Source: Watersipora subatra
Taxonomy: Eukaryota; Bryozoa; Gymnolaemata; Cheilostomatida; Watersiporidae
Direction of reading: 5' to 3'
Length of the DNA: 64,000 bases
Assembly: GCF_963576615.1 (NCBI RefSeq)
Contig: NC_088708.1
Location: forward strand, 3,968,001-4,032,000
Within the stretch, counting starts at the first letter, position 1; each line of letters opens with the position of its first letter. Shown here piece after piece: positions 11,983 through 25,404 of this stretch. The position numbers and the translations under genes were made by a program. The notes under the pieces were generated by a model. The model saw only the letters and a program-made list of their open reading frames with translations, was not told where the DNA came from and did no database searches.

Positions 11983-13657
11983 CCGTAAAACCTCTATTTG
12001 AACACCACCTTTATTTTAACACCACCTCTATTTGTATGCCACTAATAATAGGAGAAGGGTTGAAAAATAGAGCGCCACCCTTTAATTGAATGCCACCTCC
12101 ATTTGACCGCCACTTTGACATTCTTTGATCTTTACCATAATAGCCCGTGATCATTAAAAAGTATCCTCAAAATCGTACTAAGAAACACCATAGAAATAAT
12201 TAATAACTGTATCAGGCTAGTAGTAGTCTTGATACTTCAACAAATGTGAAAATGGTTTAAATTTAAAATTGTATATGAATGACTAGTTTTAGGCTAAAGG
12301 TTGTGCTTAGCGCCCATCCGGCTAAAAGTTTATCATTATTTGTGCGAAACACAACGCATAAAAGTTATGCTGAGCTAGTTGATATTAAATATCGACTAGC
12401 TCAGAGGAGGAGTTGAGGTCAGAAAACACTGTGGAAGGTATTGAACAGCCTGAAGAAGATGTATGTTCCATCGAATGCAACAATCAGAACGCAACTGGCC
12501 AAGCAAATGAAGCGAATCTTTTTGTTTTAAAATTGTTAATTTTGGTTTCTGCTTGTATTATAAGTATGGTTCCGTTTATGTCACTTGTTCTTGAATATAT
12601 ATTTGTAGTTTTGAATGATTATCATTATATGACTTATTAATTTGCGGATTTATAGCACATTATTTGATAGCATCCATGCGTTTATTTTAACTCGGCTTAC
12701 AATAGATTGACGCTTATAACTCATTTTCTATTGCACATAAAAAGCCAGTTTTGACTGAAAACCACAGCAAACATATCGATGAGTGCAATAAGCTTTTATC
12801 CAAAATTGTTAAATATACTTATAAAATGAAAATAAGCCTTCAAATTTAAGCTGAAATAAAAAATTTTAAGCTCCAACAAATTGCAAAGCAGGACACAGGC
12901 TATAATATCATCACAGGTTAATTGCAAGCAATAGTGTTCAACAAAGAATTTTTTCTTGGTTTTCCAATGTGTATTTATTTAGAAATCTTTGACAACTTCC
13001 AAGTAAAGGTAGGGCCACACGTATCGTGTAATTTCAACTAATCTGGGAAATTCCATTCGTACAAAATTTCTGACCTGCCACACGGAGTTTCCCCACCACG
13101 GATTTGTACGAAACTAACTTTCAACTAGCCAATCAGAACGCGGTGATAAATTGAAGCCGATTCCGTTTCAATCTTTCTGGATATGCGCCAAAGAAAACGA
13201 CCTTCAACATTCAACTAACCTTTTCAACCAACCAATCAAACAACGATTCGTAGGAATTTCTGACGTTTTGTCCAATTCAAGATTCGTTCATTGTGCGCAA
13301 CCAACGATGGACGAATTCATCCAAATGTCAATTCGTACGAATCATTTCCTCCAAATTTTGCCGATTTTGTGAGAATTTTGTCTCGTGTGGCTCAACCTTA
13401 AGTTGGAGGAAAGTTAGCAGATTTATTGCATCCAAAAGAATTAATGTCACTCTGCCCAAAGGAAAGGGCAAAATATAGGTGACATTCGCATCACCCATAA
13501 AAGAGTTAATTTTAGCTTCCCAAAAACCTTTCGAGCTATTTAAAAAATTCAATACTAACTTCCATTAAATCTATCTGCACACCAGCTTCATTTGACTGCC
13601 ACTATTAGGAAAGGATTGAAAATAGAACGTCATAGCATTCAAATAGAGGTTTTACAG
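11983..13657. mobile_element. Tigger/mariner-like DNA transposon, copy 1
   Basis: The ends are inverted: left CCGTAAAACCTCTATTTGAA, and the right end read backwards CTGTAAAACCTCTATTTGAA. TA follows the right end (13658-13659) and the left flank is CA, a decayed TA. Subterminal CCACCTCTATTTG and GACCGCCACTTTGACATTC are shared with the copy at 35276-36495, which fixes the family. An interior frame at 12413-12640 (MRSENTVEGIEQPEEDVCSI) is interrupted in copy 2; I do not recognise it as transposase. A separate MITE sits at 13007-13398. Confidence 0.75.
13007..13398. mobile_element. Harbinger-like MITE nested in the Tigger-like element
   Basis: Ends AGGTAGGGCCACACG and, reversed, AGGTTGAGCCACACGA are inverted repeats. 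The 392-bp element is flanked by TAA at 13004-13006 and 13399-13401, the 3-bp TWA duplication of PIF/Harbinger elements. The corresponding region of the second Tigger-like copy lacks it, so it is a later insertion. It has no coding capacity. Confidence 0.7.
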
Positions 13658-16600
13658 TATATATGAGAGTTGGTTATATTTTATTCTACCATGTTCTTCA
13701 AAGAGCGGATGCGCAATATTGTATAAAAATATGCAAAATATTTTGTATACAATATTACGAAATATTACAAAAAAATTTGTAAAATATTGTACCATATGCA
13801 TATTTCTTTATACAGAAAATTTCTATATGAGTATTTGCAGATGATTTTATTAAACAGTGATAACAGTGTTAACAGTGATAACAGTGATAACAGTGTTTGG
13901 CTGTATAAAGTGAACAAGACTTGTTACGGGAAGAAAACTATTCTGCACCCAACATAATGTTGTCTTTTTTAAAATCCTGAATTTCAGCGACTCCCTTAAA
14001 ATATGCTGGTGCTTTTCTGGTCAGATAATCTTTGACCTGTTACTGACCTCAATAATTATTATTATGCTGAAATCTGTCCTGTTGGTTATCTAACTTGTCC
14101 TTGATTAAAAGCAAAATCTTTGCTTGTACTGGCATGTTGACAAGAACATGCAACCGCTCCCGAGCCATCAACAAATCCAAACAGTGTTATCCAATCATAT
14201 CCTGGGTGGGCAGTAGGTACACTTGCACATGATAATTCTGTGAGCGCTTTTGCAGTTTCAACATACCTACAGTACCAATTGTACTTGTAAACAATAAACG
14301 GTATGTCATACTGACTACACTCACAGTAATCAATAGCAACCCATCAGCGCTGGTTAAAGGAAGTTCATCGCACCCGATTGGCTGATAGGAGATTACAATT
14401 ATTTTACAATGGTTCTGCGTTTATTGTTTTTCCTATCACTGTATGCCACTTGCCATTCTAATAATTAATTGTTGGGATAGAATGATAAAATAAATTTTTA
14501 ACATGAGCTGCTAAAATTATCCTTTTTTATTACTATTGGTTGCTAAATACAGAATTGTATTGGTCAAGGTCAAACAAGTCACTCATTTCGACTTGCTAAT
14601 GTAAATAAGAAAAGTTATGATGTGCTTTACAAAGTTAAAGTAGGAAAGTTGTATGTTTCACTTGTGTAGTGTACACGTGCACTTACAGTTAGTAGAGTAT
14701 TAACTAGAGTGAACATTACCTTATACGTATAAGAGTTTCTGACTCTGAAAAGGGCCAAGGAAATGACATGAATGACATAAAAAGTAGAGAGTGTAATATA
14801 GGAAAGGAAGTCAGTAATGTAGAGGAAGCAGAAGACAGCATCTGTTAATCTGCAGATTTAGCCCCCGCCCTTAGCTTGAGAAAAAGGTGACATAGTGGTG
14901 AGTCACATGACTCTGGAACTCTAGTACAAAGAAAAAAGGGAAGACATACCATGACACAACCAGAGAATTATGTAGAAGGAGAAGAAGCAAATAAAAGTCG
15001 CACAAAGTGCTGCTTTGTAAGAGTCAGCAGTTAGATCTACAGGCATCGTCTGTAGATGAGACGATTCGCTTCGTCGTTTGTTAATGTTGACCTTCAAGGT
15101 GCAGCAGAGTTTAATATTCACGTATCTATTGAGAGTCATCATTAATTAATGTTTTTGCTAATATTAATGTACCTTCAGTTTTTCCTTTTAATAACGTCAA
15201 CATCATTTGGCCTCTGCATAGCTTACTTCAACATTGACATTATCACCTTCTACTTGTTTATTTCTGCTCTTGCTAATACTATTGATGTCCACTCATGACT
15301 TCCTGTCTCTATCGCTTTCCGTTTTAATTCATTCATTTTACTAATAGACCTTTCTTTATTAATCGCTGTTTATTTTAGCACATCACTAGGAGATGAATCT
15401 ACTTTTAGCCCCTGGCAGCACCTCATGCATTCCCATTGGCTTTATTTTGAGGTTGTTTGTTGGAGCTGAGATTATTCCCCTTTTAGTAGCCACTAAATAT
15501 CGAAAACTAGTATACAGCTAAGTTACCACTGAGTTCTCTGTTCTAGCACAATGTTCACAATAAGGTGCATAACATTTAGCTATCTAGAGTTGAGAGGTTC
15601 TATGCTTGGAATAACTGTTTTCATGGGATTTGCTGTTACACATTTCCATTTTGCTCCAAATGTATAGAAGCAGCGCTTGTTATTTTCTTATACGATTAAC
15701 CTTTGATCTTCTCACTACCTGCCACCTTCTGTCTGCCATCATTTTGTGTTCTCATTCGTCCCTCTTTTCATTGTCTCCTTCCTTCATCAGTAAGTAGTGA
15801 TAGTAGCGTGTTAATTAGGCATATAGTGACAGGTTATAAGTTAAGCAAGTTGTAGCAAGCACTTTGTAGCTATTTAATCATAGTAACTGTCACAGACATT
15901 CAGAGAATTACTAGTTTCATGCTTTTTAGTGAGAATCATGTAAAAAGGTGATTTCTATATGAAAGTTCTATACATTGATTACTCTTGGCCGCGATCACGT
16001 TTGGTCAGACGTGTTTTGGAGTTGCAACTACTTGGCGTCCACAATCAATTCCTTCTGTTCAATCTTTACCAAAATGCTCCGATACGGCAGAACTTCTCAT
16101 CAAACCCTCATCTATCTTAGCTCTGAGTATATTGGATGCAATATTGACTTTGTTAGCAGGATCGATCTCTTCACACAAAACAAAGCTTTTTGGAATCGCA
16201 CAACCTATTAGAACTTTTAGATTAGACATCACAATAACCAGAGAAACTACTAGCAAATTTGTGATCATCTCTCAAACTCAAAGAAAATAAATCCTTTCTG
16301 TTTTTCTCACTACATACATCTATTATTTATTCAGTAATTTTAACTAGAAACCATATTATTATAGCCTACTTTAAGAATTTAAATCTGTATATAACTTCAC
16401 ACAACACAGCAAAACTAGCAGCTCTGAATCTCCTATCATTTCAAAATTGTTTAATTAACTTTGTTAGTTAATGATTTTCAAAGTCTTTGTAGTCGTCTAC
16501 CTCTATTCCTTTACAATCGCCAGTTTCACAAAGCATTTTGATCAAACATCAGTTCACAGTGTAAGCAACCAGCTCACACTCACTGCAAGCTCACACTCAC

Positions 16601-18561
16601 AGCTCACTGCAAAACAACTGTGTTTTGCAGGCTGAAGCGTTGGCCCTAAACACAGATGTTATCACTTCTTACTTTTTTCAATAATGTCTTTGTTGTTTTT
16701 ACTTCACTTTTAATCCATTCATAATTCTGGGAATATTTTAGACTGTTTAAGGTTAGTTTAAGTTTATGTCCAGCACCAAAATCTATAAACTCATTATTAT
16801 CATGGACTTGTTGCTGTCCCAATGTTTCACACCTAGCTCGTGAAACAAACATTTTTCCTACTGGCTTCCCTGATCTGAGATAATCATCTAGGTTTAGCTA
16901 TCAAATTTCATCACTTTCTTCAACATGAATGTTTCTCTACCAACACAGTTCCATCACTAAAAAGGTGGTTCATATGTAGCCTTATACATGCACTGTAGGT
17001 TCTTATATAACATTTCTCTTGCCTTGGGCTGACAAAATGGTACTGAGTTTTTCTTTGACAAATTATTATAGATAGGCTACCCAAATATCCTACATGACTC
17101 CTTCTCAAAGAAAATCTATGCAGAAACACTGGTACGCAAACCATTTATTAAACATGATAAGGCTGATATCAAACATTGCTTTCAAAAACGCTCTCCATCA
17201 AAGCTACCACTGAATATCAAGCCTAAATGAAAAAAACCCATGCAGTGTTATCTTCTCAAGGTCATCTATGTAAGATGGACTACATACGAGTACACTATCT
17301 CGGTATCTATATACAGTATTGGATAGACAAGCTATGGTATTTAGTAGCGAGCCTCTCAACTGGCGGATTGTCATGACAAACAGTAGTTCTGTGCTTTAGT
17401 GCTGCACTAACAGATCAGCGCTTTTCAAAGGATGTAATCATTGTGAAACCCAACTTCGGACCTCTCCAGCATCCTCTTCATTGTTGAAGTAAAACAATTA
17501 AGTGAGAGATAACGCTCTCCCTATTGTGGTAAAACTCGCCGATGGAATGCCAAACAAATTTGATGAGCTAGAATAACAAAAGATAAACCTATTTGTTAAG
17601 AATTAATGGAACTGTTGTTACTGTTGTTACGCAGTTCGTTGTAGAGCTAGTATTATTACAACTTAACATAGCTTATAGCCGCAATTCAAATTTATTACAT
17701 CGCTTGTCATTGGTAAGATGAGTACGCAGTCACGTAAGAAGTTTAGAATATTTGATGAGTGTGAGTGATGTAATAGATGAGGTGATAAAACTATATAAAC
17801 AGATGTATATGTAACACAAGACTACAAACATCCTTTAACCCTCTAGGCCAGCTCCAACCCTCAACTAAACTCTACTTGCAGCGTGTCAAAGAATCCATAC
17901 TGATGGGTTGTCCGCTGAAGGTCTTTTACATCTCTGTGCGATGTTTTACAAGAGAACTTATTTTAATGGGTAGGAACACTACATAAAAGAGAGCGAGGGC
18001 AGTCAACTACAAACAGCCTTGTATAAAACACTGTTTACAGCTGTAAACACTTGGTTTTATTAAATTATTGTTTGATTGGGTGCGCTACAATATGCATTTT
18101 AGAGACTTCAAAAATCTATTTTGCAGCTTCTACAAGCTTGCGATAGCTAAAGCTAAGATTAAGTGTTGCTTCTAGTGGCAAGAATAATTTAATAAAATAA
18201 ATCAATATTTCTACATTAGGTGTAGAGTAAAAATGGATAATAATGAACACAACATTTACACAGAATAATGAGAAAAATCAATTATTTTTAATCATATGGA
18301 AAAGACTATAGTGAGAGGCGCATCTGTAAAGTCTCTAAGTAGAGAGACGCTGCATGAGCATAAGTGACGCCTCTATGTACAGGGGCACTGCATGAGCCAG
18401 TGATATGAGAATAATCTACAGACTTATATGAAGCTAAATAGTTATGAAAGCTAGAACACATATTATTAATTTCAGATATCATCAGATGTCAGATGACACC
18501 GAAGACGACAATCTAATGCTGGGTACGCCCGGTAGAAGTGACTAAAGCAAAGTCCATTCAG
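13658..18561. other. non-coding region; 3' flank of the zinc-finger gene
   Basis: A short tandem repeat of AACAGTGAT lies at about 13853-13896. Minus-strand frames at 16059-16268, 16646-16852 and 16920-17144 look somewhat protein-like but match no family I recognise. Nearest the zinc-finger gene, TTTATT at 18057-18062 reads AATAAA on the minus strand, a plausible poly(A) signal about 500 bp past its stop. Confidence 0.4.
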
Positions 18562-21500
18562 CTATGTGCTAATAGATTGCCGGTGGACTGGCAAGGCGCT
18601 ACCAGCGCTGTCATTGTCATTGGAAACGTGTTTGTTGGCATCTAGAAGTCCAGATATCACCTTCGCAATGGCGAGACCTTTGATGCTGGCTGACCCTACA
18701 TTCTCACTGCGTTCTGAGCTGACACCAAACATGCCTGGTCGTTTCATCTGCTCTACAGGATCCTCTCCGATACCGTTCAAAGCAGGAAACTCTCCCTCCA
18801 CATTCTCAAGAGGCTCTGGAGCGCTCAGCTTCTCTTCCGAAGAATCCATATCTGCCATACCAACAGACTCTTGCTCTTCAAGTTGCTGTCGGTTTTCAAA
18901 GCTGCCTTGACATTTGTCAGAAGAAAATGCGTCATCGGTCGACATGGTTTCTACAGACTCTACCTCGACAGCTTCTTCTCTGGCTGACTCCTGGCAGCAC
19001 ACATGCTGGTCAAAGCTCTCCTGCTTGTCAAAGACTCGCTCACATCTGTCGCATGAGTGTGATTCTTTGCCCATCTCTACATACTTGCATGGAATGGCTT
19101 TTTTACGGTGTCCCAGTGCTGAATCGAAACTTTGATTCAACTTGGTGTTTTCGCTAAACTCTTGCTGAGAGCTGGTGGGCTGGGTTGGCGGAGCCGGCGC
19201 AGGAGAGATCAGGTGCTGTTGTATCTGGCCAAGGAGTGTCTTTTTGTAGGGGGTGTTTAAGTCATCGGCTGGATGCTCACTCTTCACTGCAGCTATAACG
19301 CTGTAAGAAGACAAGTACACAGGTATATTTTCCATTTATAAAAGGCACAGGTCACAGCAATAACAGCATAGCCTCGCTGCTAACCTAGCCAGAAAACAGT
19401 AAAGCCAGAGGAATCACACAATATCACTTGGAACAAAATCTCATATCTATAATAAGCTAAAGAGATACACAAAGGCTTCTTTCCATCTCACATTTCACTA
19501 TATTTTTCTGAGCTGACTCAGCGCACAGAGTGCAGTTGATCAAAGAATTTCCAGTAGCGCTTCGACAAACAGTAATTACCTGTCATCAAGGTTCTGGGGA
19601 TTGATGTTATGGACTTGTCTCAAATGCTTCTTAAGAATGTGTCTGTATATGAGATTCTCACCACAAACCTATAGGAAATAAGGTATTCACTGAAACACAT
19701 AGCATTAAATGAAGGTTTGGCAGTAGATAGGCGCTCTGCAGGGCTGCCTGAGAGCAAAAGATGATTGAGAGAATGACAGCGGAGACATGCTGACCCATTA
19801 GCTTTTTACGCTGACAGAAACATCACATATCATGAGATTTCTAAATAAATAAAATCTTTATTAATTTAGAGCTTGCTGCACAGTAATAATCAATTGCGTG
19901 AATAAGACAAGGAAAGCGTTTGACAAACAGCACAGATTGCCGGCCCCATGAGAACGATAAAGACTGCACATATATTTACATAGTTTGCGAAAGATAAAAT
20001 TGTGGAACCTTTGAAAATCTGAGCAAACATGAGACTAACGGCGAGTGAACAAGTGGAGAGAGCGAGTGAACAAGTGGAGAGAGCGGGCCATTAGCGATGA
20101 GCTAGTCTATCAAAATAAGCAGGACTACTTTAGTCGCTCTAGTACTAGTGTAATTAAATTATGATCATATTAACATAATAAAGTAAAGCTGACACAGCCA
20201 TCTGGCAGCTGCTAGCCGCGGCTTTATTCCTCATACAAAACATTAAAATAAATACTAGGTGGCAATGCTAGGTGCCACTTGTCCTCATCCCATTCTATTA
20301 AAAATGCTATTGCTCTACTGACCAGAACTATCATGCAACATAATTATTATAATATATGATTTGGTTATTCATTCACGCCTGAGTGATCTCTAATGCAATT
20401 CGCATGAAAAGCAATAGCAATACTGGTCTTGACACAAATGCGAGAACAAACAAGCACAATGAAAGGGCACCAAGCTCGTCATCTTTTATCTAACAACAAG
20501 CCAGCAACCAACTACGATGTATTTTTCTCACTCGTTGATATTTCTTTGTGATGATAAAACTACAAAACTGAAAAATGGCTGCGCGTTATAGTGAGAACGG
20601 TTCCCTTGCCCACTTGTACAAACTTTGATGGCTTCGCTACAGCGTGCAATTCAATTGTCTCAGCTATAAAACAATGCAATGTCAAGTCTCCAGAGCTTTT
20701 ACAATCTTCAATTAAAATATCTTTGAGAGCTTTATAGTTTTGAGCAGTTCATCGCGATAAATTAGTGGGTGTAGGACTCCCTCATCAAAAGGCTTAGTAT
20801 CATATGCATTGAGAGCGTTTCATGCAGGACAGACGGCAGAGTATAGTTTTAGTGTGACCATACTAATTTAGGACAGACACGTGACCACAGATGCAATGTT
20901 CCGGCGCTGCGCTAAGGAACACAGGCAGAGAGAAGCTGTAGACAAAGACTGAGTGTTGGGATGTATCATTTGCCAGGCTTATGATTGTGCCTATAAAACT
21001 GAAATTAAAGAATCCCTTAAAATAAGTGTTTACTTTAGAAATACCAGCTTGGGAAAACAATCCACTCGCAGAGCCTTAATTGCTCAAAATAATTATAACT
21101 ATGAGCCTCTTTGAATATATCGCTACCCGCTGACTGGCTGACTCACCAGCGCGTAATAAATTTACAATTATATTAACATTTTCCTGCTATATACAGAATA
21201 ATTACTGAAATACTGCAATATAACTGCCAGCTTTACACTAAGCCAATAGAAATTATTTTGTGTAAAAATATCAGCTGATGTAATAGTTTAGCTTCATTAG
21301 CCAAGACATTCCAGCATATCGCAACTGAATATGTACTGCATACGAAACGAAACGAGAAGTATAACCCAAGTGCTTCCAAGGGCTCTCGGCTCAATTCCAG
21401 TAACTGCTAGGAAGAAGTTAGTACCGTAAATTGAGAGAGAAATTGGCTCTTCACTAGGCATATGAAAAGGTGACTAACCGAAACACAGGGAGTTTATTTT

Positions 21501-24500
21501 TGTTGATGATGGTAAGGGAAATAGGAGTAGGAAGAATAGATGGCAGCTGATAATTCACAAAAGCTGTCGTTGCAGGAGAGTCAAGTAGAAATAGAAGCTT
21601 AGTGTATGAGGACTAGTGACTATTCGGTAGCGAGCAAGAACAGAGTGCCTCACACCGAAATCAATAGAACATAATTGGGTAAATATTCAACAATTCTATT
21701 TGCCCACTCGTATGATCACTCAATCTATCTCACACATTAACTATAACAATATTTCTATATATAATTTATATCAAATAAAATATGCACCGTGCTGATGAAG
21801 CAGCAGTAATTACAGTCGCCTGTGTGATGGTGGAAGGCTGCTTGTTATCCGTGCTACAGCCTATTAACTTATAAGCCATCCATAAAAAACTCCATTTATA
21901 AAGGTTGCTATTAAGACAAGAGCATATTAATATGCACGTAGTGAGTTTTCATATCGGAGTGAGTTTTACCAAGAAAACTAATTACTTTGTATTTGTGGCA
22001 TCGTTGAGTAGCGTTCAAGTATGCAAAGGCAGCAGCAGACTACATTTGCATAATAATTTTCCAGAAAATCTAGTTATTTTATGACGCGAGTTTCCTCACC
22101 CTTAATAATGATGTCCTTGATCATCCTAAACCTTTCTCAATGGCAAAACAAATGCAATCACCGGTCTCATCCAAACCTCCCTTCAATGCAGACAAGCAAA
22201 ACATCTCCCTAGACTTTTTAGAACAAACAAAAGATGCCAATATTGGCTTAGCTTATATCTGATGGCTCTTGCATTTAGTATAACATAGGCAACCATACTC
22301 AGAGCATCTGAGTTCAAGGCTTTACCATGCAGCAGTTGTCTCCTGGTTTTCTGCCGCGTCTCTCCACATGGCTGCCATCACACTTGGCAGCATGCAGCTC
22401 CAGCTGGTCACGAGACCAGAGGTTTCTGTGGCATTTTTCACATTGAAACCTTTCTACTGACTTGAGGCTTGGCCTCCCTCTCTTCAGTCCACTACCGTTG
22501 CACCTGTCAAGGGTCACCCATAAACGAGTTAGGAAATGGGAGCGGAGGAGATAACTATAAGATATGGAGAGAAGAATAAGCAAGAGAGACCACTTTAGGC
22601 AGCTAGTAAGGTGGCATGGGAATGACAGAAGAGCATATTATGAAGAAGAGGTAACAGTTGGCAGCGTGTGAGGAAAAAAGATGTAAAAGCACATTTGAAA
22701 ACCAGGCATCGTGTCTTTTACAAAGAATTGTTATAAACCATTAAAGGCTTTGCAGCTATTTGTGGAAAGCCTGCAAGATAGTCGTAAATGCTCCATTTGA
22801 GTGGTAGGCTGTAGAATAGGCTGTAGAATCGGTGCCAACAACTAGAAAAAGCAATTTACGCAGTTGAATGTGTACCTTTGAACATGGTTGATTCTGTCAT
22901 GGTTCATTCTGTTTTTAAGCTTGAGGCCGCACTTGGGGCAGTTGATGATGCCGGTACTTGGACGACCCCTCCTCATGCCCTGGCCCTTGCACTGTATGAT
23001 GTGCTTAACCCTGTCCTCGGGGCTCTGCTGTCTCAGACTCTGCCCACACCTAGAGAACAGCAGAGCGTTGGCACTAGCTATTGTACAGAGATAAAACATC
23101 AAACGCTTTCCTAATATGAGATTAATTGGACAAGCAGAGTCGTGTCTAGTTATTTTTTGCAATCGAATTGTGTGTACGGTGTTGAGTTTGTTTGTAGACA
23201 TTTAGACAATTCCTCGCAGTGCTCTGCTTGAGTCTAGCTCGGCGCATCGTCAGTCACAGGATGTGACGGGGAGACTCTCCTTTTTACTCTTTAAATCAAT
23301 AAAGCGCTACTCTGCCTCGGCTCCTATTCAATTACAATAACATTTTTATTGCTGCTTGATTGTATATAAATAGTGACCTACAAGAAAGTATTTGAAAAGG
23401 TTGCTTACTGACATTTTAATGGAAATATTTCCTTTGAGATGCGAGGCTTGATGATGACAACACAGCTTTTCTGGCTTTATGCGTTTTAGAGGAATAGATA
23501 AAGAATTTGTTAGAAGGCTGGCTGACAGTCAGTCTGGCCTCGCTCATTAGAATACCATAATGAAGAAGAAAGATATCTCAACTCTTCAACCAGCCAGTCA
23601 GCTCGTCCCTACACTGTCCCTACACAACCAGTGGCCACCAAGCGTGGCCACCGGTTGGCATATCCGCTCCCTCACCTGACCACATAAATTATTGCTAACC
23701 AGAAGGGAATTTGGGAGCACAATTATGCTTAGCATCTCATAACCAGATACTAGTATCGCTACGAAAATAATAATAGTTGTTCCATTTAATATTATGCACA
23801 TAATTTATAGCATTATTCTAGTGTATTATTATGGCATGAGAAGATTCCATATCCTCTCAACACAATCATCCCACAGCTCAGCGGCGCTAACCCTTAGCAG
23901 GCAGACCGACAAACAAAGCCAAATGCAACGTGACACTTGGAGCCGAGTTTAGCCGTGAAATATATCTGCAACTAATTACAGCTAGTAATATAGAATATAT
24001 TATAGCCTATATCACGAGCAGCCTTTTATCTCGCACAAAGTATAATAAACTCATCCCAGCAGATGGATATCAGAGCTGATGAATAAAGTAAACAGACGAC
24101 ATGCCTTTAAATCATGGGAAAATCTTTTATATACACAATTTCACAGCGCTTTAATCTAGAGAGTTAAAACTCTTGCTACAATCTTCGTACTGATATAAGC
24201 CAGGGAGAGATAATAAAATGAAATATCTAGCATTACCAGTCACAAGGGACGCCTTCTATTCATCAGTGATTACAGCTCATTTCCCGGATATTACTTTAAA
24301 AATGGCAGGAGTGTTTTAAAATGACAAAGAACTAAGCGGCTATCAACGGTCTGACCTCCTCAATCTTTAAATTTAATAACTAAAGTTTCCTATTTATTAA
24401 TCAGATATTACCAATTTAATTACAGTTTTATGTAGTCCTTAACTACGATCTGTCGAGAGGCGTGTTTGACCAGTATGTCTATGATGAAGCTCAATTTATG

Positions 24501-25404
24501 TTTGAACCAAAATGTATGATGTAGAGTAGTAATCACCTGTCACATGCCGCTGGAGACGTATCATTGCCAGCATTCGAAGAGCAAATGGGGTCATGAGCTA
24601 GGAGCTCTTGGTGTTCCTGAAAGGCTCGGCCACAGTGAACACACATATATGCACCTCCCTTGTTTTCAGGTTGTAGGGCAGTCGCAGGAGAAACCACATG
24701 GGTTAAAGATGGCGGTGTGGGCATCCCCGATAGAGATGTCATAGATGGCATTCCCATCATCGGTGAAGAAGCTAAGGCTACCAGTGATGACTGTAATGAT
24801 GCCATGGCCATTATTTCGGCAGCAGATCCAGGAGGAAGAGGTGGTCTTGGCAGCATCGGAGGGACGAGAGACGATGACTGCTGAATACCATTTTTGGTCA
24901 GCTGAGGAGGCTGCATATGCTCTATATTCGGGGGTAAAGTGAGTGGGGGTGGAGAGACAGCTCGCGACAGATTCGAACCTACAGCAAAAACGCAGAATAA
25001 AGAACCTATGAGAATAGCCTCGCACAAGGAATAGATTGACATGAACAGCGAAGCTAACAAATTAACAAATAATCGAAAGTAACAGAGTAAATGATAAAGT
25101 AAAGTAGTTTCTCAAGTTAGAGTAAAAAGTGACTGAGTTGATAGCAACCTGTACCATTGTGACCAGCAGAGCTGGGTAACCGCTCGTCGCCGCCAAGCTT
25201 GTCCTGCAAGCACTGACTCATCTCTGTCTTCAGTTTCATGGCATTGTCTATAAGGTCAACCTGAACATGACATTTTGAGCAAATCTTTCCATCATGAAGA
25301 AGTTTCTTCCCATTAAACGAAACATCAAACAAGACACAGATTTTCTGGCGGTTGTGTGGAAGCACCGGATCCGCAAAGGCATTGTCACAGAAGATGCAGC
25401 TCAT
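18562..25404 (-). CDS. ZAD-C2HC/C2H2 zinc-finger protein with AT-hook-like linkers, six exons
   Basis: Exons in order: 25404-25155, 24978-24537, 23049-22876, 22503-22326, 19668-19580, 19300-18562. Total 1872 nt, 623 residues plus stop, all phases consistent. Residues 3-53 form a ZAD-like module (C3, C6, C42, C45; KICSKCHVQVDLID). A proline- and methionine-rich stretch (about 90-175) precedes the fingers: C196/C199/H212/C216, C229/C232/H247/C251, C268/C271/H286/C290, C310/C313/H326/C330 (all C2HC), a C2H2 finger C347/C350/H363/H368, and a last partial finger near 461-480. Basic RRGRPS (257), KRGRPS (296) and RRGRKP (337) linkers resemble AT-hooks. Several fingers span splice junctions, which supports the joins. 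The tail is Ser/Glu-rich. Likely a nuclear DNA-binding regulator; target unknown. A pyrimidine tract plus AG two bases before the ATG suggests an upstream 5' UTR exon. I recognise no named orthologue. Confidence 0.8.

Noticed and set aside
18566-19157. Plus-strand frames opposite the last zinc-finger exon
   Set aside because: Shadow frames of the minus-strand coding exon.
22842-23201. A separate 119-residue zinc-finger protein on the minus strand
   Set aside because: The part upstream of 23049 is intron; phase and a finger spanning the junction show that it is exon 3 of the larger gene.
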